Of a DNA stretch of 6,081 nucleotides, positions 1 through 6,081 are shown in pieces. Each line of letters begins with the position of its first letter. Position 1 is the first letter of the stretch. Source of the DNA: Lentisphaera sp. (GTDB lineage Bacteria; Verrucomicrobiota; Lentisphaeria; Victivallales; GWF2-50-93); contig DYMC01000144.1 in assembly GCA_020721745.1 (NCBI GenBank), positions 1-6,081 on the forward strand. Reading direction: 5' to 3'. Both the position numbers and the translations under genes were made by a program. The notes below the pieces were generated by a model. It saw only the letters and a list, made by a program, of their open reading frames with translations, had not been told where the DNA came from and ran no database searches.

Positions 1-860
1 CCCCTAAGGGCACCGCAGTAAGACGAGGTCGGCAGGAAACCCACATCCGCCGCCAGGGCGCCGAGGTCCCCGGTATGGTTGGCGCAGCGCTCAAGCTCGA
101 GGGCCACGGCCCTCATGTCCTCCGCGCGCGCCGGAACATCCATTCCGCTCAGGGCCTCGATGACCTGACAGTACGCGGTTGCGTGCCCGACTGTCGTATC
201 CCCCGCAAGGGTCTCCATGAAGTGGAGGGTGCGTTTGTCAGGGCCTTTTGTAATTGCCCTTTCGACCCCGCGGTGCTGGTAGCCGAGGGCTATCTCCAGA
301 TGAAAGACCCGCTCCCCGTGACACTGGAAACGGAAATGACCCGGTTCTATGATCCCGGCATGCACCGGCCCCACAGCCACCTCGTGGATCTCGTCACCCT
401 CGACCCTGAAAAAATTCGTTACGCAGGGAAGGATCTCGCCGTCCTGGGGCCTCGCCCATGCGTCCCTGCCCTGGCGGTAGCACCGGTGAAAACGAAGGGG
501 CTTGAACCATGGATGCCCGGCCGGACGCACCCCCCACTGTTCGGCGATCTCCCTTTCAAAGCAGTTGGCCTGGGGAAGGTTCTTTGTCAGGGCCGGATAG
601 GAATCCTTGACCTCGGTGGCCGCCACCTCGATAACACCTTCCCGTCCATGCGCGATGACAGCCATGAGGGTAATGACGTCGGCAGAGGGCAAAACTGAGT
701 TGCCAAGACGGCATGGCATGCCGAAAAGGGCGGAAAGACGCCCTCCCATGGCCACGGAATCGATCACGGAATCCTCGAATTCCCTGATATTCAGCAGGGG
801 CAGGTCCTTCAGACCCATAACCCCGGCATTTTTCATGCGCGCAAGTTTTGTATCGGACAT
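1..860 (-). CDS. hyfG: Hydrogenase-4-like / Ehr large subunit, NuoC-NuoD fusion (HyfG/HycE family), 3' part cut off by window edge
   Basis: Peripheral-arm large subunit of a complex I / group 4 hydrogenase relative, acting on the cytoplasmic face of the membrane complex. I translated it by hand: 286 codons are open from ATG at 860-858 to the left edge, about half of the roughly 550-570 residues of HycE/HyfG. Residues 1 to about 140 form a NuoC-like (30 kDa) domain with FEREIAEQWG (101-110) and GHPW (115-118). The NuoD-like domain begins near 160 with VGPVH, EPGHFRF (172-178) and LGYQHRGVE (192-200). Residues 216-230 read ETLAGDTTVGHATAY, which aligns without gaps to HycE's L1 region DRVCGICGFAHSTAY, so both nickel-ligand cysteines are replaced (Ala219, Thr222). 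A non-NiFe, Ehr-type function is inferred. The L2 cysteine motif lies outside the window. The start overlaps the hyfF stop (TAATG) and has no obvious Shine-Dalgarno, which suggests coupling. ATG at 836 is an alternative start. Family assignment is firm; the substrate is unknown. Confidence 0.9.
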   Translation of the reverse strand, partial: MSDTKLARMKNAGVMGLKDLPLLNIREFEDSVIDSVAMGGRLSALFGMPCRLGNSVLPSADVITLMAVIAHGREGVIEVAATEVKDSYPALTKNLPQANCFEREIAEQWGVRPAGHPWFKPLRFHRCYRQGRDAWARPQDGEILPCVTNFFRVEGDEIHEVAVGPVHAGIIEPGHFRFQCHGERVFHLEIALGYQHRGVERAITKGPDKRTLHFMETLAGDTTVGHATAYCQVIEALSGMDVPARAEDMRAVALELERCANHTGDLGALAADVGFLPTSSYCGALR

Positions 861-862
861 TA
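858..862 (-). promoter_or_regulatory. TAATG stop/start overlap joining hyfF to the large-subunit gene
   Basis: The hyfF stop TAA (862-860) shares its last base with the ATG (860-858) of the large subunit. There is no clear Shine-Dalgarno in the twenty or so bases upstream, so translation of the large subunit probably depends on ribosomes arriving from hyfF. The coupling is inferred from the arrangement. Confidence 0.55.
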
Positions 863-2329
863 TAGGAAACTGAGGCTTCTTATGGCCTCGTCAATCAGGG
901 TGGCAAGTTCAGCCGGCACGTATAGGCCGAGGAAAAGTACGATTACTCCGAGGAACATGCAAGGCAGGATGGAGAGCCATGGTTCTCTGGCGGGTTCCAT
1001 GTCCCCGTCTTCCCTTACGCCGAAAGCCATCCTGATGCCGATGGAGGTCATCGCTATAAAAATGACGGCCAGAAACAAAAGGTAAAAAAACGTCACGATC
1101 CAGTTGCCCTGGTCCATGGCGGCCTTCAATATGCTGAGCTCGCTCATGAAAGTGCCAAAGGGCGGCGAGCCCGTTATGGCGAAGAGACCGCCGATCCAGA
1201 GGACACCCGAAACCGGCACAACTCCGAGGACCCCTTTCACGTTAAGGGTGGATTTGGTCCTGTAGGCCGTGAGGATGTTTCCGGCCACCATAAAGAGCAT
1301 GGCCTTTGTGATGGAATGGTTCACCGCGTGAAGCATGGCGCCGAAGGCCCCGGCCCCGCCGAGACCCACGCCGAGCGAAAGGATGCCCATGTGCTCCACG
1401 CTCGAGTATGCGAGCATGCGTTTGTAGTTCACCTGACCGAGGATGAATATGGCGGCGACCCCCATGGAGACCAGGCCGAAGACCACGAGGATCTCCCGTC
1501 CGAAAGGCTCGATGCGGGCAGCCGATGCCACCTGAAAGATCCTCAAGATCCCGAGGAATGCGCAATTAAGAAGGGCGCCTGAAAGGAGCGCGGACACGAG
1601 TGACGGGGACTCGCTGTGCGCGTCAGGCAGCCAGGTGTTGAGTGGGGCGAGGCCCATCTTGGTTCCATAGCCGACAGCGAGAAAGATGAACGCCGCCTTG
1701 AGCCACAAGGGATCGAGTCCTGGGGCCTGTTCCGCTAGCCCCCTCACGGTCAGCGGTATTTCCTGATTTGATGCGGCAACCACGAGAAAAAACACGCCAA
1801 GGAGGGCTATGGCTATCCCCACCGAACAGATGAGCAGGTATTTCCATGTGGCCTCGAGGGAACGGTGATGGCGATGGAAATAGATAAGGGGTGCGCTCGT
1901 GAGGGTGGTCGCCTCGATCGCCACCCACAAAAGCCCCATGTGCTGGCTCAGGGTGACCATGCTCATGGTGGCGAGAAACAGCAGAAGGCAGCCGGTAAAG
2001 ACCGCCTCGGGGGCGTTTACAAAAAGGAAACTCGAGACAAAATCCTGCCTTTCGCCGGGCTCCTCCCTTTCGATGTACCCAACGGCATAAACCGACACGG
2101 CGGCAAAGAGGGTACTTGTGATCAGCAGAAACAGGGTGCCGAGGGGATCGAGGGCGAACCAGCTTTCCCCGGACACGGCGACCGGCCGGTCAAAAACGGC
2201 CAGAAACGAGAGAGACAAGTGACCTAAGGCGGTGAGGACAAGGAGAAGTCGGCGTAGCCGGTCATTGCGGATGACAAAGGCCAAAAGGCCTGCGAGCGAA
2301 GGAAGCGCTATCAGGGGCATGACGGGCAT
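860..2329 (-). CDS. hyfF: HyfF-like proton/cation-translocating antiporter subunit
   Basis: Integral membrane subunit of the NuoL/M/N - Mrp antiporter family, 489 aa, somewhat shorter than E. coli HyfF (about 526). It is hydrophobic throughout, with about 13-14 membrane spans by eye. Numbering is from ATG 2329. The ion-path residues are Glu139 in LLWVAIEATTLTSAPL (TM5), Lys224 in YGTKMGLAPLNTWLPDAH (TM7), Lys303 in NYKRMLAYSSVEHMG and Lys342 in NHSITKAMLFMVAGN (TM12). The TM8 position that is Lys in the HyfB paralogue here reads Asn-Cys (SGALLNCAFLG). TGSPPFGTFMSE (387-398) is a typical family loop. The open frame extends upstream to 2389, but that start would overlap hyfE by over 50 bases; ATG 2329 lies 4 bases after the hyfE stop with a weak AGG about 11 bases upstream. 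ATG 2320 is also possible. It is presumed to form one of two ion channels of the complex. Confidence 0.93.
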   Translation of the reverse strand: MPVMPLIALPSLAGLLAFVIRNDRLRRLLLVLTALGHLSLSFLAVFDRPVAVSGESWFALDPLGTLFLLITSTLFAAVSVYAVGYIEREEPGERQDFVSSFLFVNAPEAVFTGCLLLFLATMSMVTLSQHMGLLWVAIEATTLTSAPLIYFHRHHRSLEATWKYLLICSVGIAIALLGVFFLVVAASNQEIPLTVRGLAEQAPGLDPLWLKAAFIFLAVGYGTKMGLAPLNTWLPDAHSESPSLVSALLSGALLNCAFLGILRIFQVASAARIEPFGREILVVFGLVSMGVAAIFILGQVNYKRMLAYSSVEHMGILSLGVGLGGAGAFGAMLHAVNHSITKAMLFMVAGNILTAYRTKSTLNVKGVLGVVPVSGVLWIGGLFAITGSPPFGTFMSELSILKAAMDQGNWIVTFFYLLFLAVIFIAMTSIGIRMAFGVREDGDMEPAREPWLSILPCMFLGVIVLFLGLYVPAELATLIDEAIRSLSFL

Positions 2330-2333
2330 GGGA

Positions 2334-3026
2334 TCAGACACCTGTCGGAGAAACGCCTCTTGGTCTCCTCCAGTCCCGCAGGTGGGCAAGGCGCGAGGCG
2401 TCTATGGAGTCGAACTCCCTGTTTATGTAGAAAATGACGATCCCCATGGTGAACACGGCCACGAACACGTCGAGCAGGACCCCGAGTTCCACCAGCCAGG
2501 GCCTTTCCATCACGATGGAGGCGCCAAAGACGTAAATGCCGTTTTCCATAACCAGATACCCGAGCACCTGGGTGATGGCCTTCTTGCGTGCGATGATGAG
2601 AAACAGGCCTGCCATTATGGTGAAGAACGATGCCGGCATGATGAGCGAGGCCCCCGTCAGGCCCCTTGCTCCCGCCGGGAGCACAAGATGGCCGGCCAGC
2701 CACAGGGAGCCCACGAGGGCCGCCACACCGAACATGAGGGATGTGCTGTAGCCTACGAAAGGCTCCATCTCCCGCTTCACATCCGTATCCCTGATGGCCC
2801 TGAACATGAGCCACGGAAATACAAATCCCTTGAGCGCCATCGTGCCCATGGCCATTGCAGCGGTCTCCGCCATGACCGGGCTCGATCCGGTCAGGTAGGG
2901 AAGCACACCAATCAGTATGCCCTGGAACGCAGCGATGTTTATGCACATCCCGAGACGGCTCGAGCCAAGGAGGGCAAAGTTCGTGAGGATCAGGAGGATC
3001 ATGACCGTATCGATGAGATTCGCCAT
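2334..3026 (-). CDS. hyfE: Hydrogenase-4 component E (HyfE), NuoK-like membrane subunit
   Basis: Small membrane subunit, 230 aa (E. coli HyfE is about 216), with six or seven hydrophobic segments. The second half is NuoK-like: QVLGYLVMENGIYVFG (153-168) carries Glu161, and VELGVLLDVFVAVF (179-192) carries Glu180 and Asp186. The two glutamates match in spacing and context the pair of membrane glutamates in NuoK that link the quinone/hydrogenase module to the antiporter subunits. The first half (about 1-140) is the extension typical of HyfE and not of NuoK. The last 30 or so residues are basic and hydrophilic (HLRDWRRPRG), likely a cytoplasmic tail. The start is three bases after the hyfC stop, with GAGG six bases upstream inside the last hyfC codons. 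Being between hyfC and hyfF matches the usual order, minus an hyfD between hyfC and hyfE. Confidence 0.93.
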   Translation of the reverse strand: MANLIDTVMILLILTNFALLGSSRLGMCINIAAFQGILIGVLPYLTGSSPVMAETAAMAMGTMALKGFVFPWLMFRAIRDTDVKREMEPFVGYSTSLMFGVAALVGSLWLAGHLVLPAGARGLTGASLIMPASFFTIMAGLFLIIARKKAITQVLGYLVMENGIYVFGASIVMERPWLVELGVLLDVFVAVFTMGIVIFYINREFDSIDASRLAHLRDWRRPRGVSPTGV

Positions 3027-3029
3027 GCA

Positions 3030-3941
3030 TCACCTCATGACAAGGATCAGCGCAAGGGCTGCAAGCCCCCCGGCTCCTGTCAGGAGCTGCGGAAGGCGAA
3101 CCAGCCGCAGCCTGGCCATGGAGGATTCTATGACCCCGGTCAGAACGGCGAGGCCCGACATGCCGGACATGAACAGGACGGCATCGATCCACGATGCGGC
3201 GCCGAATCCGGGCATGACGCACCCCATGAGCACGGCCCCAAGCACCCAGAGTTTCAGGGCGGAGCCATACTGGATGAAAGCCAGGTCCATCCCGCCGTGG
3301 TCAAGGACCATGACCTCATGGATCATGGTGAGTTCAAGGTGCGTATTGGGATCGTCCACCGGGATCCTCGCATTTTCCGTAAGGAAAATGATGAGAAGCG
3401 CCGCCGAAATAAGGAGCACTACCGGAACGTTCCCACCCGCGTCCAATCCCTGGACCGACATGACATGAAACATCCCCGACATGGAAAGTTCGCCGGTCTT
3501 TCGTGCCACTGCCGCAAGGGCGATAAACAGGGCCGGCTCCGCCAGGGCCGAAAAGGCCGCCTCGCGGCTGGCACCCATGGCCTCGAAGCTCGAGCCGGTA
3601 TCCATTGCGGCGGATATGGTAAAAAACCTTGCAAGGCCGAGAAGATAGGCAAGAAGCACGAAATCCCCTGGAAACGAAAAAGGCGCGGCCTGCGCACCAA
3701 AAGGCACGATGAACACGCACATGACGGTAGCTGCAAGTCCGATGACCGGGCCTGCCTTGAAAACCCAGGTGGTTGTCCGGCTGTACACTGCTCCCCTTCG
3801 AAGAAGCTTCATGAGATCCAGATAGGGCTGAAGAAGAGGCGCACCCTTCCTTCCGCCTGCAATGGCCTTTGTCCTGTTTATGATTGACAGGAGAAACGGA
3901 GAGAATATCAGCGCGGCAATCGGGAAAAAAAGCGAGCGCAT
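3030..3941 (-). CDS. hyfC: HyfC/HycD-like membrane subunit (NuoH, respiratory complex I subunit 1 family)
   Basis: Membrane subunit that anchors the peripheral arm and forms the first half-channel of the complex, 303 aa from ATG 3941 (E. coli HyfC is about 315-322), with about eight spans. Visible signatures are QPYLDLMKLLRRGAVYSRTT (38-57), LARFFTISAAMDTGSSFEA (103-121) followed by MGASREAAFSALAEPALF (122-139), and TENARIPVDDPNTHLELTMI (188-207) followed by HEVMVL. The latter is the HycD/HyfC form of the NuoH loop that faces the large subunit, with acidic residues Glu135, Glu189, Asp196, Asp197, Glu203 and Glu209. The open frame continues upstream to 4031 inside hyfB. I chose ATG 3941 because GAGG (3953-3950) sits eight bases before it; ATG 3947 would make a TAATG overlap with the hyfB stop but leaves only a two-base spacer. 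Either adds at most two residues (Met-Gly). Confidence 0.94.
   Translation of the reverse strand: MRSLFFPIAALIFSPFLLSIINRTKAIAGGRKGAPLLQPYLDLMKLLRRGAVYSRTTTWVFKAGPVIGLAATVMCVFIVPFGAQAAPFSFPGDFVLLAYLLGLARFFTISAAMDTGSSFEAMGASREAAFSALAEPALFIALAAVARKTGELSMSGMFHVMSVQGLDAGGNVPVVLLISAALLIIFLTENARIPVDDPNTHLELTMIHEVMVLDHGGMDLAFIQYGSALKLWVLGAVLMGCVMPGFGAASWIDAVLFMSGMSGLAVLTGVIESSMARLRLVRLPQLLTGAGGLAALALILVMR
3033..3036 (-). promoter_or_regulatory. Ribosome binding site for hyfE, embedded in the end of hyfC
   Basis: GAGG on the minus strand, formed by the last two sense codons of hyfC (ATG AGG), six bases before the hyfE ATG at 3026. This is the best-spaced ribosome binding site in the operon. Confidence 0.65.
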
Positions 3942-3946
3942 CCCCA

Positions 3947-5932
3947 TTACCTCAATTTCCAAACCAGGATGGCCACGAGCGTGACGGCTATGTAGAGCAC
4001 GTAAAGCTGGACCCGTCCATGCTGAAGCCACCTGAATCCTGAAAAAAACCTCGCGATACCTGAAAAAACCGGTTCAAAAACAAACTCCCTGAAGGCATCC
4101 CCAGCATGGCTGCTGAATGCCCCCCCGGAGGGAAAGATGTCCTGGGGCATCCGCACATCCTCGGAAATCCTGAGGATCTGCCTGAAAAGCCCCGTAAGAG
4201 GCTGGGCAAACGAGGACGAGGTGTACTGCATGCGGCCGGTGGGCATGGCATAGCCGCAACCCCAGGTGGGAGCGTCCGAGACCTCACGATTTTGAAGGAG
4301 CACGCGCCTTGCCGTCACCAAGGCAATCAAAAGGACGCCAAGACCGATGGACACAAGACTGATCATCAATAAGGGCCCTTCGGCCGACATGAGTCCGGTC
4401 AATGCGGCACTTTCTCCAAGGCCCTTCCCGAGAACCCTTACGACAGGGCCGAGGGCATGGAGCATGAGCGGAGCCGCAAGCCCTGTTATCGCGCAAAGCG
4501 CCGCCAGGATCTGCATGGGGACGCGCATCAACAGCCCGGCCTCGTGGATAGCGGCACCTTCCACCCGTGGCGAACCGAGGAATATGACGCCGAATGCCTT
4601 GGTGAAACAGGCAGTTGCGAGCCCTCCTATCATGGCAAGGCCCGCAACAGTCATGACAAGGGGGATGAACAAATTGGGGCTTCCCTGGAGACCCGCGCCC
4701 AATGCCCCCAGATATATCAGAAACTCGCTTGCGAAACCGTTCAGCGGCGGGAGACCGGATATGGCCGCGGCGCCCACGAGGAAACATGCGCCTGTAACCG
4801 GCATGGACCTCATAATCCCGCCGAGCCGATCCATCTCGACGGTCCCAGCGGCATGGAGCACCGAGCCCGCCCCCAGAAAGAGAAGCCCCTTGAAAAGGGC
4901 ATGATTGAGCACGTGAAACAGGGCGCCTCCGAATCCAAGTGCAAAGAGGGCCGGGTTGCCGAAGGCCTCACCCAGGATCCCTACGCCCATGCCCATGGCT
5001 ATGATGCCGATATTTTCGACACTGTGATACGCGAGAAGACGTTTGAGATCGTGCTGGGCAAGGGCATAAATGACCCCAAGTATCCCTGATGCAAGCCCGA
5101 TTCCCACCATCGCGTATCCCCACCAGGGATCGGGGCTCCCAAGCAAGGTCAGACTTCGGAGCATGCCGTAGATGCCCATCTTGATCATGACCCCTGACAT
5201 GAGGGCCGAGACGTGGCTGGGTGCGGCCGGGTGGGCCTCCGGAAGCCAGACATGGAGCGGGATGAAACCCGCCTTTGCCCCGAATCCGATGACCGCAAGC
5301 AGGAACAATGCTCCAAAGCCCCACGGGAGGTCCCTCCCATGCGCCGCGAGAAAATCGAAATCCAGGGATGGGGCGTCCCGGCCAAGCATCACGAAAAAGA
5401 CGAGGATAAAAACCGCGCCCAGATGCGCGGCCACCAGATATGTCCAGCCGGCTGCACGCACCTTTTCCTTCTCGTCCTCGAAAAGGATGAGAAACAGGGG
5501 GGCAAGGGACATGACCTCCCAGGCGACCAGAAACAGGACCCCGTTTCTCGCTATTGCCACTATGACCATCGATGCCACAAAAAGATTGAAGAAAAACCAG
5601 TGCGCCCCAAGCGGCTTCCTGCCGCTGTAAGGCTCGAGGTACCGGGCACCATAAAGGGCGCATAGCGCAGAGAGGAGAAAGATTGGAACCAGGAAGAAAG
5701 CAGAAAGGGGATCCACCTCCACGAAAAACGAGCCATAAGGAACTGACCATGGAAGGTGGATGGATTCGGTGGAGCCGTCGAAGAGCATCCTGATAGTGGA
5801 CGGCAGCGCGATCAGGCATGCAAGAAAGGCACCCCCAGCGCCCAGGAAGGTCGCGGTGCGTGACCTTCCCCCAACGAGCGAAAGCATACCGCTCAGGAGC
5901 AGAAGCGCTACACTTGAAAATATGAAGATCAT
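3947..5932 (-). CDS. hyfB: HyfB-like proton/cation-translocating antiporter subunit
   Basis: Large antiporter-like subunit of the membrane arm (Proton_antipo_M / NuoL-HycC family), 661 aa from ATG 5932, close to E. coli HyfB (about 672). Numbering from that ATG: FLVAWEVMSLAPLFLILF with Glu139 (TM5), GFGAKAGFIPLHVWLPEAH with Lys220 (TM7), SALMSGVMIKMGIYGMLR with Lys251 (TM8), HDLKRLLAYHSVENIGI with Lys297, and NHALFKGLLFLGAGSV with Lys348 (TM12). These are the residues that form the ion path in complex I antiporters. The carboxyl end has the HyfB/HycC-type TWGCGYAMPTGRMQYTSS segment (556-573), then a soluble stretch and a final span (LYVLYIAVTLVAILVW). The frame can also start at GTG 5938; AGGAA (5945-5941) is eight bases from the ATG but two from the GTG, so I chose the ATG. 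The gene is the first seen in the operon; hyfC follows directly. Confidence 0.94.
   Translation of the reverse strand: MIFIFSSVALLLLSGMLSLVGGRSRTATFLGAGGAFLACLIALPSTIRMLFDGSTESIHLPWSVPYGSFFVEVDPLSAFFLVPIFLLSALCALYGARYLEPYSGRKPLGAHWFFFNLFVASMVIVAIARNGVLFLVAWEVMSLAPLFLILFEDEKEKVRAAGWTYLVAAHLGAVFILVFFVMLGRDAPSLDFDFLAAHGRDLPWGFGALFLLAVIGFGAKAGFIPLHVWLPEAHPAAPSHVSALMSGVMIKMGIYGMLRSLTLLGSPDPWWGYAMVGIGLASGILGVIYALAQHDLKRLLAYHSVENIGIIAMGMGVGILGEAFGNPALFALGFGGALFHVLNHALFKGLLFLGAGSVLHAAGTVEMDRLGGIMRSMPVTGACFLVGAAAISGLPPLNGFASEFLIYLGALGAGLQGSPNLFIPLVMTVAGLAMIGGLATACFTKAFGVIFLGSPRVEGAAIHEAGLLMRVPMQILAALCAITGLAAPLMLHALGPVVRVLGKGLGESAALTGLMSAEGPLLMISLVSIGLGVLLIALVTARRVLLQNREVSDAPTWGCGYAMPTGRMQYTSSSFAQPLTGLFRQILRISEDVRMPQDIFPSGGAFSSHAGDAFREFVFEPVFSGIARFFSGFRWLQHGRVQLYVLYIAVTLVAILVWKLR
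3950..3953 (-). promoter_or_regulatory. Ribosome binding site deciding the hyfC start
   Basis: GAGG on the minus strand lies in the end of hyfB. It is eight bases before ATG 3941 and two before ATG 3947, so it supports the shorter form of HyfC. Ribosomes finishing hyfB at the TAA (3949-3947) would terminate right beside it, so re-initiation is plausible. Confidence 0.6.
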
Positions 5933-5940
5933 GGTCACGA

Positions 5941-5945
5941 TTCCT
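5941..5945 (-). promoter_or_regulatory. Ribosome binding site deciding the hyfB start
   Basis: AGGAA on the minus strand, eight bases before ATG 5932 and only two before the in-frame GTG 5938. The spacing favours the ATG. Confidence 0.6.
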
Positions 5946-5975
5946 GGGGCCTTCGGGTGTGTGATGCCATGCCGG

Positions 5976-6006
5976 GGCGGAAGAGACGTGACCCGGGATT
6001 TCCGCC
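5976..6006. repeat. Small inverted repeat upstream of hyfB
   Basis: GGCGGAA (5976-5982) and TTCCGCC (6000-6006) are perfect seven-base arms around a 17-base loop that itself contains the palindrome CCCGGG. It lies about 45-75 bases before the hyfB start. A second pair, CCGGGGC (5972-5978) and GCCCCGG (6021-6027), overlaps it. It could be an operator or leader hairpin, or chance in GC-rich DNA. There is no T-run, so it is not a standard terminator. Confidence 0.3.
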
Positions 6007-6081
6007 TGATCCTGCGTCATGCCCCGGGAAACCGATCGGATGCGTGACAGGATCTTCGAGATGGAGTGACAAATCAGGAAA

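Larger units (their letters stand above)
5933..6081. other. Region upstream of hyfB, no gene recognised
   Basis: This 149-base stretch at the right edge is the only part of the window outside the operon's coding sequence. It holds the hyfB ribosome binding site and the small inverted repeat. I looked for sigma-70 and sigma-54 type promoters on the minus strand and found none convincing. One minus-strand frame is open from the edge to a TGA at 5937-5935, but its 48-residue translation is rich in Pro, Gly, His and Ser and does not resemble a known protein end. Whether hyfB is the first gene of the operon is therefore undecided. Confidence 0.5.

Noticed and set aside
75..698. Plus-strand open frame of 207 codons at the left end
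   Set aside because: It is antisense to the truncated large-subunit gene, whose minus-strand frame is open across the whole region and has clear NuoC/NuoD motifs.
2232..3887. Plus-strand open frame of 551 codons opposite the hyfC, hyfE and hyfF genes
   Set aside because: It lies wholly antisense to well-recognised membrane proteins and its translation is rich in Arg, His, Gly, Pro and Glu with no domain; this is the usual shadow of GC-rich codon use.
3947..5938. Reading hyfB as NuoL and the operon as ordinary complex I (nuo)
   Set aside because: The TWGCGY carboxyl segment of HyfB, the HyfE-type extended NuoK-like subunit, the HycD-type IPVDDPNTHLEL loop and the fused NuoC-NuoD subunit all point to the hydrogenase-4 branch.
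4968..6020. Minus-strand open frame of 350 codons overlapping hyfB in another frame
   Set aside because: Its translation is rich in Pro, Gly, Arg and His with no recognisable motif, while the overlapping HyfB frame has every family signature.
6019..6069. Plus-strand 16-codon open frame (MPRETDRMRDRIFEME)
   Set aside because: It is too short, has no ribosome binding site, and no partner gene is visible.
5935..6081. Minus-strand frame open from the right edge to a TGA overlapping the GTG at 5938 (GTGA), as if an upstream gene ended there
   Set aside because: The 48-residue translation has no conserved look and the ATG at 5932 has the better-spaced ribosome binding site. The GTGA arrangement remains a weak possibility but not enough for a gene call.

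Overview
The window holds most of one minus-strand operon for a membrane-bound complex of the group 4 [NiFe]-hydrogenase / complex I superfamily. Read in the direction of transcription, from high to low coordinates, the order is: HyfB-like antiporter subunit (5932-3947), HyfC/NuoH-like subunit (3941-3030), HyfE/NuoK-like subunit (3026-2334), HyfF-like antiporter subunit (2329-860), and the amino-terminal 286 residues of a fused NuoC-NuoD / HycE-like large subunit (860 to the left edge, cut off). The first four genes are complete. The spacers are 3 to 5 bases and two stop/start junctions are TAATG, so the genes are almost certainly co-transcribed and partly translationally coupled.

The most informative point is in the last gene. 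Its fold-level signatures are clear: the NuoC-type ERE...G...GHP segment, the GP.H...EPGHF strand and the LGY.HRG.E helix. However, the place where true group 4 hydrogenases carry the first pair of nickel-ligating cysteines (L1 motif, CGIC in HycE) reads A-G-D-T. The product is therefore predicted not to bind a [NiFe] centre at all. This places the operon among the energy-converting-hydrogenase-related (Ehr) complexes: complex I / hydrogenase relatives that keep the ion-pumping membrane arm but have no known substrate. The second cysteine pair (L2) and the small FeS subunit would lie beyond position 1 and cannot be seen.

Operation, by analogy: the NuoD/NuoB-like peripheral module would exchange electrons with an unknown donor/acceptor pair, and HyfC and HyfE would pass the conformational or electrostatic signal to two antiporter-like channels (HyfB, HyfF) that move H+ or Na+. 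The conserved membrane Glu and Lys residues for this are present.

The gene set and GC-rich coding style fit an anaerobic bacterium, with Desulfobacterota/Deltaproteobacteria my best guess; the window has no taxonomic marker. The 149 bases at the right edge (5933-6081) are the only non-coding stretch. They contain the hyfB ribosome binding site and a small inverted repeat, but no promoter I can defend. No RNA genes, mobile elements, CRISPR or terminators were seen. Long plus-strand reading frames opposite the operon are codon-bias shadows.
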